Part shown: one piece after another, positions 12,101 to 22,765 of the stretch
Layout: each line of letters opens with the position of its first letter
Numbering within the stretch: the first letter of the stretch is position 1
Assembly (NCBI RefSeq): GCF_907164915.1
Contig: NC_061869.1
Location: 22,545,125 to 22,609,124 of the forward strand
DNA from: Impatiens glandulifera
Taxonomy: Eukaryota; Streptophyta; Magnoliopsida; Ericales; Balsaminaceae
Length of the DNA stretch: 64,000 bases
Reading direction: 5' to 3'
The notes under the pieces: generated by a model
Databases searched by the model: none
Told to the model about the DNA's origin: nothing
What the model saw: only the letters and a program-made list of their open reading frames with translations
Made by a program: the position numbers and the translations under genes

Positions 12101-13504
12101 ATGAGTACAATGGAGGGGACGATGGATCAAACCGTATTAGATGATATTATACGTAGGCTTCTTGAAGGTAAAGGATCCAAACAGGTTCAGCTCTCTGAAA
12201 GCGAGATCCGCCAACTTTGTGTTAATGCTCGTCAAATCTTCCTTTCTCAACCCAACCTTCTTGAGCTCCGCGCCCCCATTCGTATCTGTGGTTAGTTTTG
12301 TATGATTTTCAATTCACTCCTTTGAATATTTTCAATTTACTTCAATTCCTTTCCTTCACAAGGTGATATACATGGACAATATCAAGATCTCTTGAGGCTA
12401 TTTGAGTTTGGCGGTTACCCACCTGCTGCAAACTACCTATTCCTCGGGGATTATGTAGATAGGGGAAAGCAAAGTTTGGAAACAATATGTTTACTATTGG
12501 CTTACAAGATCAAATATCCTAACAAGGTGAATCTTCTAAGGGGAAATCATGAAGATGCAAAAATAAACAGGATATATGGATTTTATGATGAATGTAAGAG
12601 AAGATTCAATGTTAGGCTATGGAAGATATTCACAGATTGCTTCAATTGTTTGCCTGTAGCTGCACTTGTTGATGATAAGATTCTTTGCATGCATGGAGGT
12701 CTATCTCCAGAGCTACATACTATAAATCAGATCAAAGAACTTCCTAGACCTACGGAAATTCCAGATGGTGGTCTTCTTTGTGATTTGTTGTGGTCTGATC
12801 CTCATCCTAAAATTGATGGTTGGTCTGATAGTGATCGAGGAGTTTCATGCACGTTTGGTGCTGATATTGTTGCTGAATTTCTTGATAAGAATGATTTGGA
12901 TCTTATTTGCCGCGGTCACCAGGTAATAATATTGATTCATTCCTAATCCAATTAGGGTTTTCTTAGATCATAAATTTTACTGTGATAGCATATCGAGTTG
13001 GGTCGATTTTGTAGATAAATTTAAAGAACTTACCATTGGTATATTTGATATCCTATTCATATTCAAATTCACATTTTAAAACTATTTTTGGACCTAATGA
13101 TCATTTTTGTCTTTATTTTCTTATAAACAATATTTGTATAGAGTTAAAAAGAAAACAAATTGATTAATAATGTTAGGATGCATTTAAGTGAACTCAGGTG
13201 GTTGAGGATGGATATGAGTTTTTCGCGGAAAGAAGGCTAGTGACCATATTTTCGGCTCCAAACTACGGTGGAGAATTTGATAACGTTGGGGCGCTATTGA
13301 GCGTAGACGAGTCGTTAGTTTGCGCATTTCAGATACTCAAAGCAGATGTGAAGCCAGGCACAAGTTCTAAGCCTCTTAAGAAGGTGAGTCTTTTTTTCTT
13401 TTGTTTTTTTAGATGACAAATTTCAGTTTCTTTGTTTTTGACTATTTCAATGATTTCTTCATCATTCCTTCATTAAACAGCCTCCAAAAATTGGGAAGGC
13501 CTAA
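12101..13504 (+). CDS. Ser/Thr protein phosphatase PP1 catalytic subunit (TOPP type)
   Basis: A four-exon gene (12101-12290, 12363-12922, 13198-13383, 13481-13504) encoding 319 residues, the usual length for plant type-one protein phosphatases. All introns are GT-AG and phases agree. The metallophosphatase signatures are present: GDIHGQ (64-69), GDYVDRG (92-98) and RGNHE (123-127), with HGG further on for metal binding and catalysis. PP1 dephosphorylates Ser/Thr residues in complexes with regulatory subunits in nucleus and cytoplasm. Two positions differ from animal PP1: GNHED instead of GNHEC, and SAPNYGGEF instead of NYCGEF (Gly274 at the toxin-reactive Cys). I recall both as features of some plant TOPP isoforms. 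The start is the first in-frame ATG after a ctt-rich leader, and its N-terminus fits the family. The gene converges on RPT5. Confidence 0.96.
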
Positions 13505-14818
13505 ACATGTTATATTAGGAAGGAAGGAAAAGCACAACAGTACCTCCACAATCCCTTGAAGAAATTACCTTAGAAAATATATATAAGTAAGAATTTCACC
13601 CCTTTAAAATAACTTGTCGCGATGATTTGTATCTTATCTGATGTATTAATTTCTCCTTTTCGATTTGCTCTTGATTTTCAATTTATCATTACTAACTTTT
13701 CAATTTTTGTTCAAGTATAATTGTAAATCATTTTTTATTTTGATTATAATTTTCAATGTCCATGTTCTATCCTTTTTTTTCTTAAAAAAACATATTTTCT
13801 TGTATCATCATGAAAAATCATCTTCTCTACCTGGTTGACTAGATATTCTCAATAGGCTAATATTAAAAAGGCAAAATTTGAGATACTTAATAACTAAAGT
13901 ATAAGGGTACAAAATACTGATAAATACAACTAAATTTATAACAATATTAATATATTTTTCTTTTTATTAATTTTTAAAAATAATATGAATTTTAAAAATA
14001 TTATACTATATAATAATATAATAAAAAAAGATTAAAAAAAATATGGTAGTAGAAAAAATAACTGTCAGAATGTCATTCCTAGTTACAGCTAGACAGTAAA
14101 GAAAGATTTAGCTTGAAAAACAAAAGAGAAATGGGAGATATTGTGAAACAAAACTTAAATTTAGAGAAGTTTAGTAAAGAATAAAAATACTTTTTAAGAA
14201 AATTGTATTATAAAAATAACAATAATAATAATAATAACAACACTATCTTTTAACAATAATAATTCATAATCAAAAATTGACAAACAAAAAAAAATTAATG
14301 ACAATCATCACACCATCATCATCTAATATAATCAAACCAAGCTCAACTTAATTATTTGAACATTCTACTAAAAACATCATTATCAAATATAAATCACATT
14401 TCTCCTCAAAATCATTTATCATTCAAATCCATATATAAAAATACAAAATTACTTCCAAATGAAGCCTTCTGATAAGCAATTTTAACCATGATTTCATTTT
14501 CTTCTATGGATTGGACATTCAATCCTAAGGTTACTACTCCAATCCCACCACTACATAAAATCAAGATTATGAGCTTGTTTAAGAACAAATAATATCAAAA
14601 ACTGAATGTCTTGAAGATAGTAATTGAATGTAATAATATATATGTGAAACCAACCTTATAATTAAAGAAATGGCATACTGTTTCCAAATTGATTAGTGAA
14701 CAAAAGGAAAGAAACACAAGTACATAGTGAAAGATACCACATAGTCTAAACATTCAAGCATAAACTTTAAAAGAGTAGTTGTTTTCCACCAAAAAGGCAG
14801 CCAACATAAGACCTCTCT
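13505..14818. other. convergent 3' intergenic region between PP1 and RPT5
   Basis: This is AT-rich sequence between two converging stop codons and should hold both 3' UTRs. No ORF or repeat boundary of note is seen; an imperfect aat/aac run lies at about 14217-14240. Confidence 0.5.
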
Positions 14819-17800
14819 CTATGCATAATAATTCAAGCTTGCTTTCTTTTTGGCTTGCACCTGGATAATGCCTTCATTGAAGTCCTCATGGTTCACCTAC
14901 AAATTGCAATTCACATAACATTCCTTTTCGCTAACAATAGCCATCAATAATACAATAGAGAAAAACTCACCTCAGTGGCATCACGTCGCAAAGCAAGCAT
15001 GCCTGCTTCCACACACACAGCTTTGAGTTGCGCCCCATTGAAATCATCGGTTGATCGGGCAAGCTCTTCAAAATTAACATCCGGATGGACATTCATCTTT
15101 CTTGAATGGATCTACATTTCCAAAAGTAAATAATAAGCATAGAACTCGTTTGTCAATACATTAATCCCCCATGTGGAAACACTTATCTAAATATATGAAT
15201 GTGTATCTAACTAAATTTAATTTCCAAACATTTTTTAATCCAGAATCATGCTCATTTGGAAACACTTATCTAAATATATGAATGTGTATCTAACTAAATT
15301 TAATTTCCAAACATTTTTTAATCCAGAATCATGCTCATTTGGAAATACTTGTTGGGATGAGAAAACGTCAATAAATTTATGAATATATGTCTAACTAAGT
15401 TATGTTCCATAATATTATCTCATTTTGACCAAAAAAAAAGTGTTTCCAAATAAATTTATCAATGTTTTCTCGTCCAAACTCAGATCCAGCTCCAGAAAGT
15501 GTTTTCAAATGGGCTTCATCATACACATTAGTATTCTATATTCATATCCCACAGACCTGTAGGATTCGAGCTCTGGCTTCCTCGGTGGGGTGTGGGAACT
15601 CGATCTTACGATCCAGCCTACCAGAACGCATAAGTGCAGGATCTAAAATGTCAGCTCTATTTGTTGCTGCTATCACCTGCACAAAATGAAGTATCTGCAT
15701 GATACAAGAAAAGGGAACAAAAAAAATATGTGTTTTAAGTTCTTCAAAACAAAATAACAGACCTTAATACCATCATCACTACTAAATCCATCAAGCTGAT
15801 TAAGCAACTCCAACATAGTCCTCTGGACTTCTCTATCACCACTCACCTCACTGAAAAATATATTAAAAGATGGGAAGCATCAGAAATGATAATTCTATAA
15901 TACAACTTGATCCACATATAAAATTTACCAGGACTAAAAACTCTCTAATCGAAGAAACCCTTTTACCTGTCAAAACGTTTAGTACCAATAGCATCTATTT
16001 CATCAATGAAAATGATACAAGGAGATTTCTCTTTTGCAAGCTGAAAAGCATCCCTAACAAGCTTCGCTCCATCTCCAATGAACATCTGTAATAAGAAAAC
16101 TACTTAGCCTGAATCTATTGACATGGTCATAAATAAATCCTCAATGAGATGAAAAAAGATGATCAAAAGCTCATGAAGAAGGAAGAAGTTAGCAAAAAAA
16201 AACTACACCTGGACAAGTTGAGGACCTGCTAGCTTCATAAATGTAGCATTTGTTTGGGCTGCACAGGCACGTGCCATTAGAGTTTTCCCAGTTCCAGGAG
16301 GTCCATACAGGAGGACTCCTTTAGGTGGTCTAATTCCTAGATTCTTGAAACGCTCTTTATGTGTAAATGGCAAAACTATAGCCTCCACGAGTTCTTGGAT
16401 CTATAGAAATTTCAAAGAAGAAGGGAAGAGTCGTTAATTAATAAATATCAAGCAGATAAGATCCTAATGCAGTTCTAGAATTCAAAGAATTAGAAACTTG
16501 CCTGTTTCTCCAGTCCTCCAATGTCATTATAATCCTCAGTTGGTTTTTCATCAACCTCCATGGCTTTAACTCTTGAATCATACTCAGATGGCAATGTATC
16601 TAATATTAGATAACTGTCTTTGTTTACACCGACCAGATCACTGGGCTTTAGCTTGTCAGGATCGACTAGACCAACCACAGGCAAGAAGATTGTCTGCAGC
16701 CAATATAGAACAAATCGTTTGGCAAGAAAGTAAGTAGGTTGCCAATATGAGAATAAACAAAACATAATAGATAACTCACAATTAGATACACACCCTTCTC
16801 TTATTATGTAAAATCTAAAAGAAGATGATAGATGCCCACCATTGGCATAAAAAATTATGTAAACACGATACTAGTACAACATGCATAATGCCTCATTTCA
16901 AAACACTTATGTTATCAACTGATTTTTATCTCTATTAAAATCTCTATTTTCATTCACAAATATATTCCAGTTTTGATTCTTTATCTGAATCATGATTGAG
17001 AAATAGAATAAAAAATAAGAAGTATTTCAAAGGGGTCAATATAATATCCAATGGATAAGTTAAAACTTATAGTTTTCCCTATTAGGTTTGAATATTTTGC
17101 TGAAACCTCTTATTAGATGCCTTGTAAAGATTTATTTTTCTTAGTGCAACTCAGCAAAGTGAAACTCCAACTTCCTACAAGTATTCTAACTCATTCTTTA
17201 TCAGATCTGAACTTAATGGACCTTGAAATGCATCTGCCTGTAGTACCCAGAACAAACTTATCAGTCATCAACCTGAATCGCATATTTTCAGCCAAGACAG
17301 GAAAGACCAATATATTCATTCTTGGCCTGAAAGCTATAGAAGAGACAAGTTAATGCCATAAGCTTGTTACTGGCAGTTTCTTTACCTGGCGTGTAGATGT
17401 CTTGAGCACAACACATTTTCCCTTTCTCTGTGAGTCAAGATCGATGTTAGCACCATCCTCTTCAGCTTCGTCTTCAGGACTCATCTCCAAAATCTATATT
17501 AAAACAAGACAATCTAGTCAAACCTTTAAATACATCAAAAATAACTAGAACTGGGTCTGCACAATATACACCTCATAAGAAGATAATGGACCAGTTGCAA
17601 AGGAAGAAACTCATAAACATGAAAATCATAGACCTTGGTCTCCAAACAGTGATAAATTAAAATGCTAAAAGAATCCACCAATCTAATTAGCAAAACCTTA
17701 TAAGATACATGATACCAATTCGAGCATGAATCAACAACATAAACTTGGTCAAACAGTAAGAGTAAATCTAGTCAGAATTAGTTCTAGGTTAAATCATCTA

Positions 17801-18152
17801 CTATAAGTCCTATCATCTTTTGGAAAGAAACCCAGTGCATCACATTACCTCAACAATGTTGCCGACCAAATAAGGAAGTTGTTTATTCAGCTTAATTTTC
17901 TCTTGATTCTCCTTAATCTTTTCTTTGTACGAATCCAAATCGAGATTTGTTCGCTGCAATTCTTCCTGTAACGAAGCAAATTCAGAAAAAAAAAAGTTGG
18001 ATTCAGAGAAAGTAAAAACATTAATGATTACCCACCTTGAGAATTCGTATCTCGTTGTCAAGCAGACGAGAAGCCCTATTGATATCCTCAGTGGTCATTG
18101 AAGCAAGTTGATCTTCTTCGAAGCTGCTATCCTCCATCATGGCGGTGGCCAT
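14819..18152 (-). CDS. RPT5: 26S proteasome regulatory ATPase subunit RPT5 (6A)
   Basis: Ten exons on the minus strand (18152-18036, 17965-17849, 17493-17386, 16693-16502, 16400-16209, 16085-15967, 15850-15763, 15676-15557, 15111-14971, 14896-14819) give 423 residues, the expected size. RPT5 is one of six AAA-ATPases in the base of the 19S particle that unfold ubiquitylated substrates and open the 20S gate. Visible features are an N-terminal coiled-coil region (about 25-75), Walker A GPPGTGKT (211-218), Walker B IIFIDE (266-271), the second-region-of-homology TNRAD and SGRLDRK, and a C-terminal YYA, the HbYX motif that docks in the 20S pocket. All exon phases are consistent. The intron after exon 4 has a GC donor (CAG|GCAAGT); the others are GT-AG. 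Intron 8 contains an 83-bp tandem duplication. Confidence 0.97.
15175..15340. repeat. 83-bp tandem duplication in RPT5 intron 8
   Basis: Units 15175-15257 and 15258-15340 look identical by eye (ggaaacacttatctaaat through to atcatgctcattt), and a third diverged start follows at 15341. The repeat is entirely intronic. Confidence 0.9.
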
Positions 18153-18309
18153 GTTAATCGATCAGATGATGGGTAGTTAAAAAACACCTGATTCCTTTCA
18201 AGTTCCACAGAAATGGAGATGGGAAGAAGAAGAAGGAGTACGAAAGGGAACTTCAACAAAGTGAGTTCTTTCTTCTTGTTGCCGAAGAAAACAATTCTTG
18301 ATTTTGGTT

Positions 18310-18353
18310 TGGGCTTTCATTCTTTTGGATAACAAGTGTTCAAGCCCAGCCCA
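18310..18353 (-). promoter_or_regulatory. candidate site II (TGGGCY) elements upstream of RPT5
   Basis: About 160-200 bp upstream of the RPT5 start lie TGGGCT at 18310-18315 and a doubled AGCCCAGCCCA at 18343-18353. Read on the gene strand the latter is TGGGCTGGGCT. TGGGCY site II motifs, bound by TCP factors, are frequent in plant promoters for ribosomal, cell-cycle and proteasome genes. Function is inferred. Confidence 0.45.
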
Positions 18354-18359
18354 GAAAGA

Positions 18360-18886
18360 AGAGAAATTATCAATAGTATTTTTTTAATTTTATTTCAATT
18401 TTTTATTAATTTTTAAAATTAGATATGAATTTTTTTTTTTCATTTTCTTTTTAAATAGATATAAAAGATTTCTTAAAATACATTTAGCAATTAGATTTGG
18501 TCTAATTAAGCCTTAAAATAACTAAATGGTTTTGTCTTTTGATTTTCTAAAATCTTTTGATGACAATTCTATAGTTATTATAACAAAATTAAACATTTAA
18601 AAAGTTATATAATATATATATATTAAATTTTGGGCCCCTAAAATAGTAAAAAAATAATAATTTTAATGATATAAAATGAGATATAAATAATTAATATCTT
18701 AGGGAGGGAAGAATTAAAAAGGAGATAAAAAAAATTAATTTTATAATATATATTTAATATTAAAGGAGATAAAAAAAAAGGAAAATTAATATTAATAATA
18801 TAATATTATTAAATATTAAAAAATGGGGTACCTATAAAATTGGGGGCCCTATGCAGCATATGTTGTCTTACCCAGGGCCGGTCCTG
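18360..18886. mobile_element. probable terminal fragment of a hAT-like element
   Basis: An AT-rich stretch with gggcccc (18631) and gggggccct (18842) ends in CAGGGCCGGTCCTG (18873-18886), a near-palindromic CAGGGCCGG end like those on plant hAT elements of the ZMYM1-like group. The other end is not seen and no target duplication is evident. The left limit is arbitrary. Confidence 0.35.
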
Positions 18887-19659
18887 TATATATATAATGA
18901 TGCTTAATTTTCAAAGTGTTCGGATTGCCGGTGTCGAGAGTGGTGGTTAATTTGGATATATATTTGAGAGTAATGAATATTTGAGTCGGATCACAGGTTG
19001 ACCCGTTCATAAATTTAAAACGGTTAAAAATAAAGTTTAAAATGTTATAGGTATTTCGAACTTGCAACCTAACAAAAATAAGTACAACTCTCTAACCAAA
19101 TGTGCTAATAAAAAACTTTATTTTTTAAATTACCACAAAATTTGATGAACGTGGAACATTTTAACAATATAAGTTCAACATTTTAACTAACTAATATATA
19201 TATATATATATATATATATAATGCTTAATTTTAAAAGTGTCAGATTGCCCGGTCGAGAACTTTGATTAATTTAGATATATATGAGAGTAAATTGATATTT
19301 GAGTCGGATTATGAGTTGACCCGTCTACATACTTAAAACGGTTAAAAATAAAATTAAAAATGTTACAAGTATATTTCGAAATTGCAACATAACAAATCAA
19401 GTACAACCATTTAACCAACTAGGTTAATAAGACTTTATTTCTAAATTTAATACCAAATTTAATGAACGCGGTACATTTTAACCATATAAGTTCAACTTTG
19501 TAACTAATATATATATATATATATATATATAATGATGTTTAATTTTTTAAGTGTTTCGGGTCGAGAGTTGTGGTTAATTTGAATATATATGTGAGAGTAA
19601 AATATTTTTTTTCTAGTTTTTATATCATTACTCGTGCAAATGCACGGATTACATACTAG
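18887..19659 (+). mobile_element. non-autonomous Helitron 3' part with internal tandem repeats
   Basis: The right end has Helitron form: a short hairpin CGTGCA-aa-TGCACG (19633-19646), about 9 nt, then CTAG (19656-19659) followed by T. Inside are three direct copies of a ~315-bp unit, with equivalent points at 18901, 19222 and 19536; the last copy is truncated. Each unit starts with a TATATA run and atg-ttaattt and contains gagtcggat, gttgaccc and a tRNA B-box-like ttcgaa-ttgcaac segment. No RepHel or other protein is encoded. The 5' TC end could not be placed, so the start given is only the start of the repeats. Confidence 0.65.
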
Positions 19660-20136
19660 TTTATTAAAAAGACACCTATGAGATTTTGTTTATTTTTAAT
19701 TTGGTTGTGCTAAGAAATGAAAGATAAGCACTTTGGAGGCTCAAATTCTAGCCTTATCAGATTTTCAAATGATCCAAATCCATGTACACTTCTCTAATTA
19801 GAGCCAAAAAATAGTTAGATTGCGTATTTAAATTTTTTACTTAAAATTAACTTAATTAATATATAAATAAGATTTATTTATATAAATAAAATATAAAATA
19901 AAATAATGTAAATCATATAATAATATTATTTATTTTAAAATTATATTATATAATAATTATACATTATTTTTTATTTATTTCAATATAATTAATAATACAA
20001 ATTATTTATAAAGGTAAAATATAAAAATTAAAATAATAATAGTGTTTTATATTTATTAATTTTAAATTATTTCAAAAATTTATAAAAAAATATAAATTAA
20101 TGTTAATAAACAAGTTAAAATAGTTACATTGGTTTG

Positions 20137-20815
20137 ATTCGGTATTTAAATAAAGAATTTGATATCCCTGTTCAAGAATCTAACAAATCTCCTAAAATTG
20201 ATGTTGATATAAGTTCTCTTAAACTTGATCCAGCATTACGTATTCCGATATGGAAATATCCTTTTAATCAAAGGGATGAAATTAGACGAGCTTATATTAA
20301 GATGAGGTCATATCAACCTATTAAGGATGAGTACCTGCCGACCAAATTTGGAAATCAAAATCGACGATTTCAAAGTCATTGGTTTAAGAAATTTACTTGG
20401 TTAGAATACTCTCCTTTGAAAGATGTTGTTTTTTGTTTCCTATGTTTTTTGTTCGAACATAAACAACCCCATAAACCTACATTTACAATAGATGGATTCA
20501 AAAATTGAAAGCGAGTTAATGATGGGGATAGATGCTCTTTTGTTATGCATATATGATGTAATATTTCACCACATAATAGGGCAGTTGAATATCTTAATAA
20601 TCTAATGAATATCTTTGTCATATTGACAAAGTACTGAATGCATAGTCTTCAGATGAAAAACAAAATAACAGATTACGGCTTACAGCAACTATTGAAAGCA
20701 CTCGGTGGCTCACTTTGCAAGCGTGTGCATTGAGAGGGCATGACGAGTCTCCATCTTCTAATAATCGTAGAAATTTTATTGAAGCATAAAAGTTAAATCT
20801 GATATGCAAGTTGGA
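20137..20815 (+). pseudogene. hAT transposase remnant (ZMYM1/TTF-type, DUF4371)
   Basis: An open stretch to 20508 encodes a TTF-type N-terminal domain: DPALRIPIWKYPFNQRDEI, RRAYIKMRSYQP, FQSHWFKKFTWLEYS and VVFCFLCFLFEHK. After a stop, further recognisable pieces appear in other frames: RLRLTATIESTRW-like residues near 20670, then ACALRGHDESPSSNNR-like coding at about 20719-20770. This matches the order of ZMYM1-like hAT transposases that are annotated as zinc-finger MYM-type proteins in plants. Much of the middle and all of the catalytic C-terminus are missing, and frameshifts and stops break the rest. It is a dead fragment that ends just before a hAT-like terminus at 20840. Confidence 0.75.
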
Positions 20816-20839
20816 GTCAGCTCCAAATAATTTTTCATC

Positions 20840-20854
20840 TTGGCTCCGCCCCTG
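20840..20854. mobile_element. hAT-like terminal inverted repeat (one end)
   Basis: TTGGCTCCGCCCCTG is the reverse complement of CAGGGGCGGAGCCAA, the terminus common to plant hAT elements of the ZMYM1-like group. It follows the transposase remnant directly. A matching left end was not found between 19660 and 20137. Confidence 0.6.
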
Positions 20855-21442
20855 AAATTAAGTATATTGCTCTAGAAGGTTCACAAAAGTAAGACATCCT
20901 CAGATTGGAGGAAACATTTGACATAACATCGAAATCTTCTATAAAAAGTGTATATATTAATAATTTATCTTAAACGAATATAAAATAACTTATTTTTTCC
21001 TTAAAAAATATTTGGAACAAAATAATAATAATTTTAAAAATTCCGAGATCAAACATACTCTAAGAGTAGTACCACTGAGAGCTTTTTTTTTTTTTGAAAT
21101 ATTTTAGAATTTTATTCAATTTTTTTTATAAATTTGTTTTTTTATCACATTACTGTTATTTTAATCATCAAATCACTTATTTCATTAAATAAAATACCTT
21201 CGACTTATTTATAAAAAATTAAATAAAATATATTACAATAATTTAATAAATTAAAAACTCAAATAATTTATTTTTTATTTCATTAGAGACAAATTTAAAA
21301 TAAATTTATAGAATAACCAATATGAAACAAATACCACGTCTATTGGACAACATTTTCATCATAAAAAAATACCTTCATCTCCTTCTACCATCACCTAATT
21401 TTCAAAGTCTAAAAGAATAGATTTAAATGTTTCCTTCAACAA
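20855..21442. other. AT-rich intergenic sequence
   Basis: Long A/T runs; no gene or clear repeat was found. Confidence 0.4.
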
Positions 21443-21513
21443 GCGCATCTGGTGTAGTGGTATCATAGTACCCTCCCACGGTACTGACCGGGGTTCGATT
21501 CCCCGGATGCGCA
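21443..21513 (+). tRNA. tRNA-Gly (CCC), copy 1
   Basis: A 71-nt cloverleaf: acceptor GCGCATC pairs with GATGCGC, anticodon stem GTACC/GGTAC encloses the loop CTCCCAC (anticodon CCC), and the T arm is CCGGG-GTTCGAT-TCCCCGG-like with an intact B box GGTTCGATTCC. The discriminator base is A. No intron. The sequence is identical to the copy at 51058-51128. A run of T about 20 bases downstream could end Pol III transcription. Confidence 0.96.
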
Positions 21514-21540
21514 ATTCTATTTTCTTTCTTTTTTAAAGTC

Positions 21541-21890
21541 AATCCAAAATCTGTTAGGGAGCTTTATCAAAATGGTTATCATTTTTGTTTTTCTATTCAG
21601 ATTTTTGTACTGATCTTCAGCCACTGATTTTCATCTTCAATGGAATATGTTAGTCCACATAATAGTGCATTCCTCTAGTCCTTTAGAAAACAAAATCTGT
21701 TAGGGTCTTATCAAAATGGTTATCATCTTAGTTTTGTTTTTCTTTTTTGAGATTTTTGTTCTGATCTTGAGCCATTCCTTTTCATCTTCAATGGCATGTG
21801 TTAGCCCACATAATATTTCTTCTTCTAAGTTTCTCATCCATTAATATTTCTCCATGTAGTGCATTCCTCTTAATCCTTTACAAAACAAAT
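21541..21890. repeat. ~145-bp tandem duplication related to the HtrA-gene intron
   Basis: Two units begin aaaatctgttagggag/tc at about 21546 and 21691, continue with ttatcaaaatggttatcat and a gatcttcagcca or gatcttgagcca segment, and end with gcattcctct-tcctttag. The order cttatcaaaa-ggttatc, gatcttgagcca, cttttcatcttcaatg resembles 51680-51760 inside intron 3 of the Deg/HtrA gene, which also follows the other tRNA-Gly copy. Confidence 0.65.
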
Positions 21891-22185
21891 GAATTTGGAC
21901 TATCATGTTGCTTTATAGCAAAACTGATCCAAATGTTATGTTTTGACATCTTAACATATTAGAATTTACAATTCTTTGATACCTAACATAATCTTATTTG
22001 TTTTCTATTAATGGAGTGTTTTACTATTTAATAATAACAATGACTAAATCTGAAAAGATTCTAAACAAATTTAATCTAAAAAAAAACAGCTTAAATTTAT
22101 TAATGTGAACTATCATTTATCTACTTCTTTAATATTTTCTATCAATTAAATCAAAGACGAATAATCACAGTTTATATTTTCAAAA
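21891..22185. other. intergenic sequence
   Basis: No feature recognised; AT-rich. Confidence 0.4.
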
Positions 22186-22233
22186 GAGAAATGATACAGA
22201 GCGGTAAATTTGGGCGGAAAAAACGTAGGAATG

Positions 22234-22709
22234 TGCTAGGGTCTAAAATCAAGTCTCGGTCCTAGAATAAATTCCAGCAACCTTTCTCGACACCCGGTCT
22301 CGGTCCTATGGTGCATATGTGCCAGATTTCAGTTTTGTTGTTTTATTATTTTTTTTTGCTTTCATTTTCTACTTTACAAACCGAATTCTATTATTTTCTA
22401 TTTATTGTTGTAACCGAATATTTTGGGGCAAGACATCACCTATATAAGGCTGATCTTTCTTCTCCAAGGACCATGAATAGAATGATGAAGATGTGACTTC
22501 GCCCCTATTCGTCTATTATTATTATTATGGACTGTTTGGTATAGACCAACAGTAATTCTCTTCGCACCCTTGATTCTTCTATCCCTTCCCCCCCAAATTC
22601 TCTATCGAAAACCTTCCACTGTCATTTGATTGTAGAATTTCCACCGGTCTTATAGATCAAGAACTTGATTCTTGAACCCAAAACACACCTTACGAAACAA
22701 GTCGTAACA
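22234..22709 (+). repeat. 5' LTR of the gag-only element
   Basis: It starts TGCTAGGGTC and ends GTCGTAACA, 476 bp. It contains tctcggtccta twice in its first 80 bp and the sequence acctatataaggctga (about 22438), a TATA-like promoter. Confidence 0.93.
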
Positions 22710-22713
22710 TTCT

Positions 22714-22727
22714 TGGTATCAGAGCAA
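22714..22727 (+). other. primer-binding site (initiator tRNA-Met)
   Basis: TGGTATCAGAGCAA lies 4 nt after the LTR and matches the common plant PBS TGGTATCAGAGC. Confidence 0.85.
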
Positions 22728-22765
22728 GACGATTCTCAAATGAAAGAAACCAGATAGCAGCAAAG

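Noticed and set aside
16490..16765. 91-codon minus frame starting [10 protein letters not shown]
   Set aside because: Only its downstream part (TIFLPVVG onward) is RPT5 exon 4; the start extends into the intron.
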